Origin: Halomonas halocynthiae DSM 14573
GTDB taxonomy: Bacteria > Pseudomonadota > Gammaproteobacteria > Pseudomonadales > Halomonadaceae
Length of the DNA stretch: 64,000 nt
NCBI RefSeq assembly: GCF_000425725.1
Contig: NZ_AUDZ01000016.1
Coordinates: forward strand, 62,001-126,000
Direction of reading: 5' to 3'
Shown here: one piece after another, positions 17,968 through 25,733 of the stretch
How the letters are laid out: each line of letters begins with the position of its first letter
Numbering within the stretch: the first letter of the stretch is position 1
Made by a program: the position numbers and the translations under genes
The notes under the pieces: model-generated
What the model was told of the DNA's origin: nothing
The model's database searches: none
The model's input: only the letters and a program-made list of their open reading frames with translations

Positions 17968-19281
17968 CTAGTCGTGTCCAATAGAGGACGACGGGGTCAG
18001 CAGAAGCTGTTGAGGAAACACGCACCGGAAGGTGGCGCCTTGCCCTAGCTGGGAAATGATTTCCAGCTGTGCTTCGTGGCGAAGCAGCACATGCTTGACG
18101 ATAGCAAGCCCGAGTCCAGTGCCACCTGTGGCGGTGCTGCGGCCTTTGTCTATGCGGTAGAAACGTTCGGTAAGCCGCGGGATATGAGCCGCTGCAATGC
18201 CTTCTCCATTATCTTCTACTTCTACGCATGCGCCTTGGCCCAGGGTTCTCCAGCGCAACACAATATGGCTGCCCGGCCCTGAATAGCGCACGGCATTGAA
18301 GGCCAGGTTGGATATCGCACTGTGCAGCTCTTGTTCGCAGCCCATCAGTTCAAGGTTGCTGTGTACCTCCAGCGTAATTTGTTGCTGGCTATCAGATAAG
18401 GCTTCCGCATCTCGGCGTACAGCTTCCAACAGGCTAGCAAGGTTGATACGGGTGTCGTTACCGCTGCGCTCGTTGTTTTCCAATCGTGACAGCATCAACA
18501 GGTCATTCACTAGATTTTGCATTCGCACGGTTTGTTTTTGCATTTGCATGACGCCGCGTCCGAGCCTTGGTGGCAGAGCGTCGGCCATGTCTTGATAGAG
18601 CTCTAAGTAGCCGGTCAGTACAGTGAGTGGTGTGCGTAGCTCATGAGAAACATTGGCAACAAAGTCTCGGCGTACCTGCTCCAGGCGATGTAGGCGGGTA
18701 ATGTCGCGCGCCATCAGCAGGCGCTCATCGTTACCGTAGAGGGTGATTTGACACTGTAAAATTAATTGCTCGTTAGAGGGGGAGGTGAGTGTCAACGGGT
18801 CTCGATAATCTCGTGCATTGAAGTAATCGACGAAACGCTCATCATTGATTAGGCGGGTGATGTGTTGACGCCGGCCCTGAAGGCAGTCAAGCCCTAGCAT
18901 GCGCTCTGCAGCACTGTTCCACCACTCTATATAGCCTTGCCGGTCGAGCATGATCACGCTGTCGCGCATGGCCTCTGAGGAGTCTTTGATACGCGATAAG
19001 GTGTCGCGCAGCCGCCGTTGTGTTGCCTGTTGAACTTTTTGATAGCGGTCTAGGCGGTTAAACAGCTCACCCCAGACGCCATTGCCAGTGAGAGGCTTGT
19101 CATGGGTGGGCTGGGTCAGCCAGTGGTGGAGCGCATACAGCTGGCGAAGCTGATAAAACACATAAATGCCTAGGCTAGTCGCAATGCCCGCGCCCACAGC
19201 AGAAAAAAAACCGCCAATCAGAGCGCCAATGAGACATAGAATGGCCAGGTAGCTCAGCTCTCGCTGCCAACGTCGTGTCAT
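17968..19281 (-). CDS. phoR: Phosphate regulon sensor kinase PhoR
   Basis: 437 residues. Two close membrane helices (about 8-45) anchor it, followed by a PAS domain near 105-195. The HisKA domain has the phospho-acceptor H213 in VSHELRTPLT. The ATPase domain has the N box (ISNLAFNAVRYS), EDNGEGI and GGTGLGLAIVKH. This is the PhoR layout, with no large periplasmic sensor. It phosphorylates PhoB when the Pst/PhoU complex signals low phosphate. It starts 9 bp after phoB. Confidence 0.95.
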   Translation of the reverse strand: MTRRWQRELSYLAILCLIGALIGGFFSAVGAGIATSLGIYVFYQLRQLYALHHWLTQPTHDKPLTGNGVWGELFNRLDRYQKVQQATQRRLRDTLSRIKDSSEAMRDSVIMLDRQGYIEWWNSAAERMLGLDCLQGRRQHITRLINDERFVDYFNARDYRDPLTLTSPSNEQLILQCQITLYGNDERLLMARDITRLHRLEQVRRDFVANVSHELRTPLTVLTGYLELYQDMADALPPRLGRGVMQMQKQTVRMQNLVNDLLMLSRLENNERSGNDTRINLASLLEAVRRDAEALSDSQQQITLEVHSNLELMGCEQELHSAISNLAFNAVRYSGPGSHIVLRWRTLGQGACVEVEDNGEGIAAAHIPRLTERFYRIDKGRSTATGGTGLGLAIVKHVLLRHEAQLEIISQLGQGATFRCVFPQQLLLTPSSSIGHD

Positions 19282-19290
19282 GGGGTGAGC

Positions 19291-19980
19291 TCAGTATGTT
19301 GTCGAGAAACGATAACCCGTGCCGCGCACGGTTTGAATTAGCTGCTGATGGGGGTCGCCAAGTGCTTTGCGTAACCGGCGGATATGCACGTCTACGGTAC
19401 GCTCCTCGACATAAACATTGCCTCCCCAGACCTGGTCAAGTAGCTGGCCACGGGTGTGAACACGCTCTTGGTGAGCCATAAAAAACTGCAGCAGGCGATA
19501 TTCGGTAGGGCCAAGTTCTAGTAGTTTGTCGTTACTGCTAACACGGTGACTGACGGGATCAAGTACGAGCCCCTGCACTTCTACTGTTTCGTCGATACCA
19601 TTTGGTGTCGCACGTCGAAGGACGGCTTTTAAGCGTGCCATGAGCTCACGCGGAGAAAACGGCTTGGCGATGTAGTCGTCGGCACCGGCTTCTAATCCTT
19701 GAACCTTGTTATCTTCCTCACCTTTGGCGGTTAGCATGATAATCGGCAGTCCAGCCGTGATGGGGTCGCGCTTAAGGCGACGTGTTAGCTCAATACCACT
19801 GGTGCCAGGCATCATCCAGTCAAGCAGGACCAGGTCGGGTCGCTGGTCAATAATCAGCTCATGAGCCGTCAGCGCGTTATCTGCTTCCAGAACCTGGTAG
19901 TCGGACATTTCCAGCGTCAGGGCGATCATTTCACGAATCGGCGCCTCATCATCGACAACTAGGACTGTTTTGGCTGTCAT
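19291..19980 (-). CDS. phoB: Phosphate regulon response regulator PhoB
   Basis: 229 residues from the ATG at 19980, six bases after GGAG; an ATG 12 bases upstream overlaps that site. The receiver domain has the acidic pair in VVDDE, the phospho-acceptor D54 in LLDWMMPG and the conserved lysine in AKPFS. The C-terminal winged-helix DNA-binding domain ends VDVHIRRLRKALGDPHQQLIQTVRGTGYRF (here in part). It activates genes carrying Pho boxes. It is preceded by its own Pho box, which implies autoregulation. Confidence 0.96.
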   Translation of the reverse strand: MTAKTVLVVDDEAPIREMIALTLEMSDYQVLEADNALTAHELIIDQRPDLVLLDWMMPGTSGIELTRRLKRDPITAGLPIIMLTAKGEEDNKVQGLEAGADDYIAKPFSPRELMARLKAVLRRATPNGIDETVEVQGLVLDPVSHRVSSNDKLLELGPTEYRLLQFFMAHQERVHTRGQLLDQVWGGNVYVEERTVDVHIRRLRKALGDPHQQLIQTVRGTGYRFSTTY

Positions 19981-20052
19981 CTCAAGCTCCATTTTTTCAG
20001 TGCGCGAATGCTGCAGGGCGCTTATTTTTCAGGACGCGAATAAGTTGGGTTA

Positions 20053-20092
20053 ATGACAATAACAACATTTTTTTATGACAGTGCTATGACAG
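20053..20092 (-). promoter_or_regulatory. Pho box upstream of phoB
   Basis: On the minus strand CTGTCATAGCA begins at 20092 and CTGTCATAAAA at 20081, an 11-bp repeat with two exact consensus heptamers. A further TTGTCAT begins at 20059, in register at 22 bp. The site lies 90-110 bp before the phoB start and shows autoregulation of phoBR. Confidence 0.9.
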
Positions 20093-20114
20093 CCCCGTAA
20101 TACGGCGCGGACTA

Positions 20115-21038
20115 TCAGGAGCGCGATCGCCCCATGCGCACCGTAAGCACGACGCCAGCGATGGTGGTTGCCATGCCAATAATAGACAGTAGTGGTAAGC
20201 GCTCATCAAACAGCCACCAAGCTTCCAGCGCTGTTGCGGGTGGTACTAAGTAAAACAAGCTGGCCACTCGTGAGGCCTCGCCGCGCTCAATCAGTGTCAT
20301 CAGTAGCAGGATGGCACCAATGGATAGTCCTATTGATAACCACACCAGCGCCATGACGAAGCTCAGTGACCATTCAATATCTCCGCTTTCGAACAGTAGT
20401 GCCCCCAAAGCAAGAATGACACCGGCTCCGAGATACTGTGCGACGGCACCGCCCAGTAGTGGTTGGCCAACACAGTAGCGTTTCTGGTAGAGGGTGCCGA
20501 GCGTGATGCCAAGCAGCGCCAACAAAACCCAGGCCAATGCGCCAAACCCAAAACCGGCAAACAGTTGTTCGCCAGGATCAAGGGTGCCAGTCAGTACCAT
20601 GCCAACACCGAAAAGCCCCAGTACTAGGCCAAGCCATTGCAGTGGCGTGGTGCGCTCGCCAAGCATTGGGCCGGCTAACGCAGTGGTCAGCAGGGGCTGC
20701 AAGCCGACGAGTAATGAAGCAAGTCCCGCCGGCATGCCAAGCTCAATGGCGTAGAACACACCACTTAGGTAAGCACCATGCACAAGCAGCCCCGAAACGG
20801 CTAGTCGACTCCAGTTGCCAACACCGCGGGGCCAGTGGTTACCCAGCATAAAAACCAGAGGGATCAGTACTGCTAACGTCAGTAAAAAGCGTACTAGCAG
20901 AAAGGTGAAAGGTTCGGCATAGGGCAATCCGAAACGGGCGCCGATGAATCCCGTGCTCCACAACAGCACAAACAGGGCTGGCATGGCTGCCAACCAGAGC
21001 TTGCCGCCTTTGTATCGGCGGAAAAAAGCGAATGTCAT
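20115..21038 (-). CDS. DMT-superfamily (EamA) transporter
   Basis: 307 residues with about ten hydrophobic helices in two EamA repeats (first half FVLLWSTGFIGARFGLPYAEP; second half VLLALLGITLGTLYQKRY). Members export amino acids or other metabolites; the substrate is not visible. GGAG lies ten bases before the chosen ATG, a rather long spacing; the Met at residue 19 is an alternative start. The gene ends 23 bp before the phoB Pho box and is probably a separate unit. Confidence 0.85.
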   Translation of the reverse strand: MTFAFFRRYKGGKLWLAAMPALFVLLWSTGFIGARFGLPYAEPFTFLLVRFLLTLAVLIPLVFMLGNHWPRGVGNWSRLAVSGLLVHGAYLSGVFYAIELGMPAGLASLLVGLQPLLTTALAGPMLGERTTPLQWLGLVLGLFGVGMVLTGTLDPGEQLFAGFGFGALAWVLLALLGITLGTLYQKRYCVGQPLLGGAVAQYLGAGVILALGALLFESGDIEWSLSFVMALVWLSIGLSIGAILLLMTLIERGEASRVASLFYLVPPATALEAWWLFDERLPLLSIIGMATTIAGVVLTVRMGRSRS

Positions 21039-21246
21039 TCTTATGGGGCTCCGGCAAGGAAGTGATGTGTCTGGAGAGCAGGCTGATGGCCTAATCTTCC
21101 ATGAGTGGACGGTGTTTTTCCAATGTTTAGCCGCTGATTTTTTGCTGTTTTTTTACTTTGTTGATTAAAACCACTGAACCCTTTTGCGTTATGGACATCA
21201 CACAGGCTGCACGATACATATATTTAAGTGTTTTTTTGGAGGTAGC

Positions 21247-21636
21247 ATGCAACGAGTGACCAATTTTTTCGCCATCGTCTTGCTTAGCACCGGGCTTGTG
21301 AGTGGTATGGCTTACGCGCAGCAGGATACAGCTACTGCTGATGGAGGGGCGCAAGCAGAGGTGCAGGCTTCCAGTTTTTCAGATCAACAGTTGATGAAGT
21401 TTGCTGATGCCTCCAAAGAAATCGCCATGCTTAACCAAGAGTATGCTGGGCGCTTGCAAAGCGCTGAAGGTGATGAGGCTCAGCAGCAGGTTCGTCAGGA
21501 AGCTAACGATAAAATGATTCAGGCCGTCGAGACTCAAGGATTGAGTGTGGAAACGTTCAATGCGGTTGGCGAAGCGATCCAGAATGATCCTGAGCTGTTG
21601 CAGAAAGTGCAAGAGATGGCACAGGTTCAGCAGTGA
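21247..21636 (+). CDS. DUF4168-type secreted protein
   Basis: 129 residues from the ATG at 21247, which has GGAGG just upstream. The first 25 residues are a signal peptide ending MAYAQQ. The mature part, from about residue 50, is helical and Gln/Glu-rich (FSDQQLMKFADASKEIAML and VQEMAQVQQ at the end), as in DUF4168 proteins. The function of the family is unknown; periplasmic location is likely. Confidence 0.75.
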   Translation: MQRVTNFFAIVLLSTGLVSGMAYAQQDTATADGGAQAEVQASSFSDQQLMKFADASKEIAMLNQEYAGRLQSAEGDEAQQQVRQEANDKMIQAVETQGLSVETFNAVGEAIQNDPELLQKVQEMAQVQQ

Positions 21637-21940
21637 CGAGTGGCTTAACCTGCTAACTGTGTAAGCAAGCTAGGTTGTTTTCACATTGAAAGCTTGAACG
21701 TCGCGTTTACGCGCCGTTTTAAAAACGACACGGAGGCTTCCTGAGCAAGGTGGTCTTCGTGTTTTTGTATTGAGGAGGCCGCTAGCCTGTGTCTTTATAT
21801 AAGGCGTAAGTCAGGTGATATACAGGGCCCCATTCAGAGTTCCATGCCGTAGCGTGCTTCAAGGGAACACAAGTTCGCTTTACAGTGTTGCAGGCAACTT
21901 TCAGACTGTCAGCAGACGATAATTATCAGAGGGTGTCATT
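21637..21940 (+). terminator. Intergenic region with probable terminator at 21728-21766
   Basis: 304 bp without a gene. ACACGGAG (21728-21735) can pair with CTTCGTGT (21755-21762) with one G-T pair, and is followed by five T's, so it is a plausible terminator for the DUF4168 gene. The second half (21780-21940) must carry the promoter of the next gene; TTATATAAG near 21796 is a possible -10. Nothing else is evident. Confidence 0.5.
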
Positions 21941-23839
21941 ATGAGCGTTGAATTGATGGAAGTCCGTCAACACATGGCGCGCTTTTCTCCCTTCGAAGCG
22001 CTGACAGACGAACAGCTGGATGAAGTGGCCGAGTCTGTCGAGGTGGCTTATTTCAAAGCGGGAACAGATATTCTTGAACTTGATCAAGTGTTAGAACATC
22101 TGTATTACATCCGCAGTGGTGCTGTGGAAGTCTACCGGCGTGGTGGTGAGCTACACAACCGGCTGGGTGAGGGCGATATTTTCGGGCAGTTCAGCCTGCT
22201 GCGTCATTGTCCCGTGGGGTATCCAGCCAAGGCCATGGAAGACACGCTGATCTACTTCATTCCCGATGAGGTGTTTCAGCATCTATGTAAAATTGACAAT
22301 ATTTTTGCCGATTTTGTTGAGCTTCAGCGCTCGCGTATGGAAAGCACGGTAGACCAATACCGTAAAAGTAATGACATGCTGGTCACGCGCATTCGTAAGC
22401 TGGTTAGCCGTTACCCTGTCATGGTTGAAGCGTCGACCACCGTTCAGGAAGCGGCACGCCAAATTACAGCTTTTCAGGCGTCGGCGGTGTTAATCATTGA
22501 TGCGCCCAGCCCAGGTTCGCGTTATATCTTCAGTGACAGCGAAGAGCGTTTCTGGCAGCTTCGTGGGATTCTTACCGACAGTGACTTTCGCACCAAGATT
22601 GTTGCCGAAGGTTTGTCTGCGGAGACGCCGGTGTCAGAGGTGATAGGCGATCGACTGATTACTGTGCAGTCTGATGAGTCGGTTCAGGAAGCCATGTTGT
22701 GCATGTTGCGCAATAATGTTCACCATTTACCTGTGATGCATCGTCGCAACCCCATTGGTATTGTGCATCTCTCCGATATTATTCGCTACGAGACACAAAG
22801 CAGCCTTTACCTGGTTAGCAATATTCTCAACCAGCCGAGTGTCGAGGGTTTAGCGCGGTTGGCGCCAGATGTGACCGCGACCTTCACTCGCCTGGTCGAA
22901 GAAGGGGCGGACTCACAGATGGTGGGTAACGCACTATCGACCATTGGGCGAAGTTTTACGCGCAGACTGCTGGAGCTTGCCGAAGAAGAGCTAGGGCCTC
23001 CGCCCGTTGCCTATTGCCTGATGGCGCTGGGTTCCATGGCGAGAAATGAGCAGGGTATTGTGACAGACCAGGATAATGCCTTGGTATTGGCTGACGACTT
23101 TGATCCAGAACAGCACGATGATTACTTCAAAGCGATGGCCAAGATTCTCAGTGATGGCCTAGATGCCTGCGGCTACCCCTACTGTAAAGGTGACGTGATG
23201 GCGACCAATGATCGCTGGCGTCAGCCGTTATCGGTATGGAAGCATTATTTCACGGAGTGGATAGAAGAGCCGAACCCTGAACGGCTGTTGCATAGCTCGA
23301 TCTTCTTCGACCTTGACCCAGTGTATGGCGAAAATGTGTTTGTCGAAGAACTACAGGAATTAGTGGCCACCAAAGCTAGGCAGCATCCGCGTTTTCTTGC
23401 CGCCATGGGGCGAAATTCGCTGAACCGTACACCGCCACTAGGGTTTTTCCGCACCTTTGTGATGGAGAAAGACGGCAAGCACCACAACACGATCAACCTC
23501 AAACGCCGAGGGTTGGCACCGTTGGTTGACCTGATTCGCGTGCATGCCCTGGCCTGTGGCTCTCGGGCGCAGAATAGTTACGAGCGTTTGGACGATATCG
23601 ACAAAACCCAACTGCTGGCGGCTGGTGTTAGTGATCGTTTGCGCTATGCGTTAGAGGCCATGTCGATGTCACGCATCCATCACCAGGCGTTTAGTGTTAG
23701 TAATGACGAAGTGCCTGATAATAATATTGAGCCTGAGCTGGTGTCATCGACGGAGCGCCATACGTTGAAAGATGCGTTTCAGGTATTGAGTAATGCTCAG
23801 AAATTCCTCAAGTTCCGCTACCCGATGACGTCGCGGTAA
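21941..23839 (+). CDS. cNMP-binding/CBS/DUF294 nucleotidyltransferase-like protein
   Basis: 632 residues in four parts: a cyclic-nucleotide-binding fold (about 15-125), two CBS domains (about 150-285), a DUF294 GlnD-like nucleotidyltransferase core and a helical DUF294 C-terminal domain. The transferase motif GSMARNE starts at G364, and the metal-binding pair is D376/D378 in TDQDN, so the active site looks intact. The protein is cytosolic. The target of nucleotidyl transfer is unknown. The exonuclease gene follows 15 bp later; this pairing is common in gammaproteobacteria, often near acetate-uptake genes, which are absent here. Confidence 0.88.
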   Translation: MSVELMEVRQHMARFSPFEALTDEQLDEVAESVEVAYFKAGTDILELDQVLEHLYYIRSGAVEVYRRGGELHNRLGEGDIFGQFSLLRHCPVGYPAKAMEDTLIYFIPDEVFQHLCKIDNIFADFVELQRSRMESTVDQYRKSNDMLVTRIRKLVSRYPVMVEASTTVQEAARQITAFQASAVLIIDAPSPGSRYIFSDSEERFWQLRGILTDSDFRTKIVAEGLSAETPVSEVIGDRLITVQSDESVQEAMLCMLRNNVHHLPVMHRRNPIGIVHLSDIIRYETQSSLYLVSNILNQPSVEGLARLAPDVTATFTRLVEEGADSQMVGNALSTIGRSFTRRLLELAEEELGPPPVAYCLMALGSMARNEQGIVTDQDNALVLADDFDPEQHDDYFKAMAKILSDGLDACGYPYCKGDVMATNDRWRQPLSVWKHYFTEWIEEPNPERLLHSSIFFDLDPVYGENVFVEELQELVATKARQHPRFLAAMGRNSLNRTPPLGFFRTFVMEKDGKHHNTINLKRRGLAPLVDLIRVHALACGSRAQNSYERLDDIDKTQLLAAGVSDRLRYALEAMSMSRIHHQAFSVSNDEVPDNNIEPELVSSTERHTLKDAFQVLSNAQKFLKFRYPMTSR

Positions 23840-23854
23840 GGCACGGCAGACACC

Positions 23855-24574
23855 ATGATTAAAGCACCGAAAAGACAGGCCGAAGCAGGCTGGCCTGAGT
23901 ACATGGCACAGCGTCAATCAGCGGCGTATACGGCGCTTGCAAAACGTTATTACAGCCACCCGTTGCTGCCTGCTGATACGCCGATTAGCGATGTCCCTAT
24001 GGTTGCCATGGACCTAGAGACCACGGGGCTAGACCCGAAGCGACACGGCATTGTTAGTGTCGGCTTAGTGCCTTTCACGCTTAACCGTATCTACCTGAAC
24101 CAGTGTCAGTACTGGGTTGTGCGGCCTAGGCGGCCACTGGTCTCCAAGTCGGTGACTTTTCATCATGTAACGCATAGTGATATCGCCCAGGCGCCAGATA
24201 TTGACGAGATTCTTGATGAGCTATTGGAGGTGCTGGCGGGAAAAATTGTGGTGGTGCACTATCGACATATTGAGCGACCGTTTTTGGATTACGCCATAAA
24301 ACAGCGGCGTAAGGAGGGGATTATCTTCCCCGTCATCGACACCATGTCGTTGGAAGCGCGTATTCATCGGCAGTCAATGTTGGCGCGTTTCAGACGATGG
24401 ATTGGTAGGCCGCCTGCCTCTATCCGGCTATTTGACAGCCGAAAGCGTTACGGGCTGCCGCTATATCAAGGGCACAACGCCTTGGTCGATGCGTTGGCCA
24501 CGGCTGAGCTTTTGCAGGCACAGATTGCCCACCAATATTCGCCCGAAACGCCGTTGTCGGTGCTTTGGAGCTGA
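23855..24574 (+). CDS. DnaQ-like 3'-5' exonuclease (DEDDh)
   Basis: 239 residues with an exonuclease core of the DNA polymerase III epsilon type. ExoI motif MDLETTG has D53 and E55; ExoII is represented by VVHYRHIERPFLD; ExoIII is GHNALVDALATAELL, supplying the catalytic His and last Asp. ExoII lacks the more usual HNxxFD form. An N-terminal extension of about 45 residues precedes the core. It is not the replicative epsilon subunit; it lies 15 bp after the DUF294 gene and is probably co-transcribed with it. Substrate unknown. Confidence 0.87.
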   Translation: MIKAPKRQAEAGWPEYMAQRQSAAYTALAKRYYSHPLLPADTPISDVPMVAMDLETTGLDPKRHGIVSVGLVPFTLNRIYLNQCQYWVVRPRRPLVSKSVTFHHVTHSDIAQAPDIDEILDELLEVLAGKIVVVHYRHIERPFLDYAIKQRRKEGIIFPVIDTMSLEARIHRQSMLARFRRWIGRPPASIRLFDSRKRYGLPLYQGHNALVDALATAELLQAQIAHQYSPETPLSVLWS

Positions 24575-24660
24575 TATTAGCCCGTGCTGGGTGTGTTGTG
24601 GCTGGCCGAGAGCGCGGCTGCCTCGTAGAATGTAGCAACATTTAATGACCGGATGCCACG

Positions 24661-25146
24661 ATGCCTTCCTTTGATATCGTTTCAGAGTTCGATAAACACG
24701 AAGCTAGTAACGCCGTAGATCAAGCAAACCGTGAACTGCAGGGCCGTTTCGATTTCAAGGGAGTGACCGCGGGGTTTGAGCTAGATGCCGAGTCGGTCAC
24801 ACTTGAAGCTGAGGTGGACTTTCAGTTGCGCCAAATGCTTGATGTACTTAGAAATAAACTGATTTCGCGCGGTATTGATGCGCGTTGTATGGACCCTCAG
24901 GAGTCAGAGCTTTCTGGTGTTCGTGCTCGCCAGGTGGTGACGCTTAAACAGGGCTTGGAGCAGCCAGAAGCTAAAGATATTGTTAAGCGCATCAAAGACT
25001 CCAAACTTAAAGTGCAAGCCCAGATTCAGGGTGACAAGGTGCGGGTTACAGGCAAAAAGCGTGACGACCTGCAACAGGTCATGGCTTTGCTGCGCGGTGA
25101 GAGTGGCCCCGATCTGGCTTTGCAGTTCGATAATTTCCGCGACTGA
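24661..25146 (+). CDS. yajQ: YajQ-family nucleotide-binding protein
   Basis: 161 residues, the family length. It begins [20 protein letters not shown] and has GRFDFKG, both hallmarks of YajQ, and two related alpha/beta halves. Homologues in Xanthomonas bind cyclic di-GMP and act with a transcription factor; that role is not shown by this sequence. The start ATG follows closely on ACCGGATGCCACG with no strong Shine-Dalgarno sequence. Confidence 0.93.
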   Translation: MPSFDIVSEFDKHEASNAVDQANRELQGRFDFKGVTAGFELDAESVTLEAEVDFQLRQMLDVLRNKLISRGIDARCMDPQESELSGVRARQVVTLKQGLEQPEAKDIVKRIKDSKLKVQAQIQGDKVRVTGKKRDDLQQVMALLRGESGPDLALQFDNFRD

Positions 25147-25163
25147 CAGGCGGTACGGCTGTT

Positions 25164-25556
25164 GTGATTGTGAGAACGCTTTCTCGCTACCTTTGTTTGG
25201 CCGTCGCTATACTGAGCTTCGGTGTGGGAGTGGTGGGTATCTTTGTGCCACTGCTGCCAACAACCGTGTTTATGCTGATTGCCGTATGGGCGGCATCACG
25301 CAGCTCGCCGAGGTTTGCCATTTGGCTGCGTGATCATCCGCGTTTTGGGCCAGCTATTCTGGCCTGGGAGCGTGAGCGAGCTATTCCTCGGCGGGCCAAG
25401 ATACTGGCTTGCCTGTTATTGACGGCTTCATGTGGTGTTATTGTACTGGGCGACCTTGTCTGGTGGGGCAAAGGCCTGCTGTTTACTGGGCTGGTGAGTA
25501 TCGCAGCATGGATTATTACGCGCCCGACACCGCGTGCGTCTTCGCTACTTCGCTGA
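25164..25556 (+). CDS. DUF454 (YbaN-type) membrane protein
   Basis: 130 residues from the GTG at 25164; a second GTG at 25170 is equally possible. The segment VGVVGIFVPLLPTTVFMLIA is the conserved YbaN/DUF454 hairpin, followed by two further membrane helices near 85-120. The charged stretch WLRDHPRFGPAILAWERE is also typical. Function unknown. It lies 17 bp after yajQ. Confidence 0.85.
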   Translation: MIVRTLSRYLCLAVAILSFGVGVVGIFVPLLPTTVFMLIAVWAASRSSPRFAIWLRDHPRFGPAILAWERERAIPRRAKILACLLLTASCGVIVLGDLVWWGKGLLFTGLVSIAAWIITRPTPRASSLLR

Positions 25557-25733
25557 CGCGTTGTTCGCGTCGGCGCATTTTTTCAGGCTTTGAGCCTAGC
25601 GTGGTATGCGACTTACAATCGTTACTATTACTTTGTTTGCTTTCATAAGCTGGCCACTAAACATAGCGCAGCCTTGGGTGAACGCCATGTGACAGCGTTG
25701 GTCAGTTTCGCTTTTTTAACTGGAGTTTCCTGT

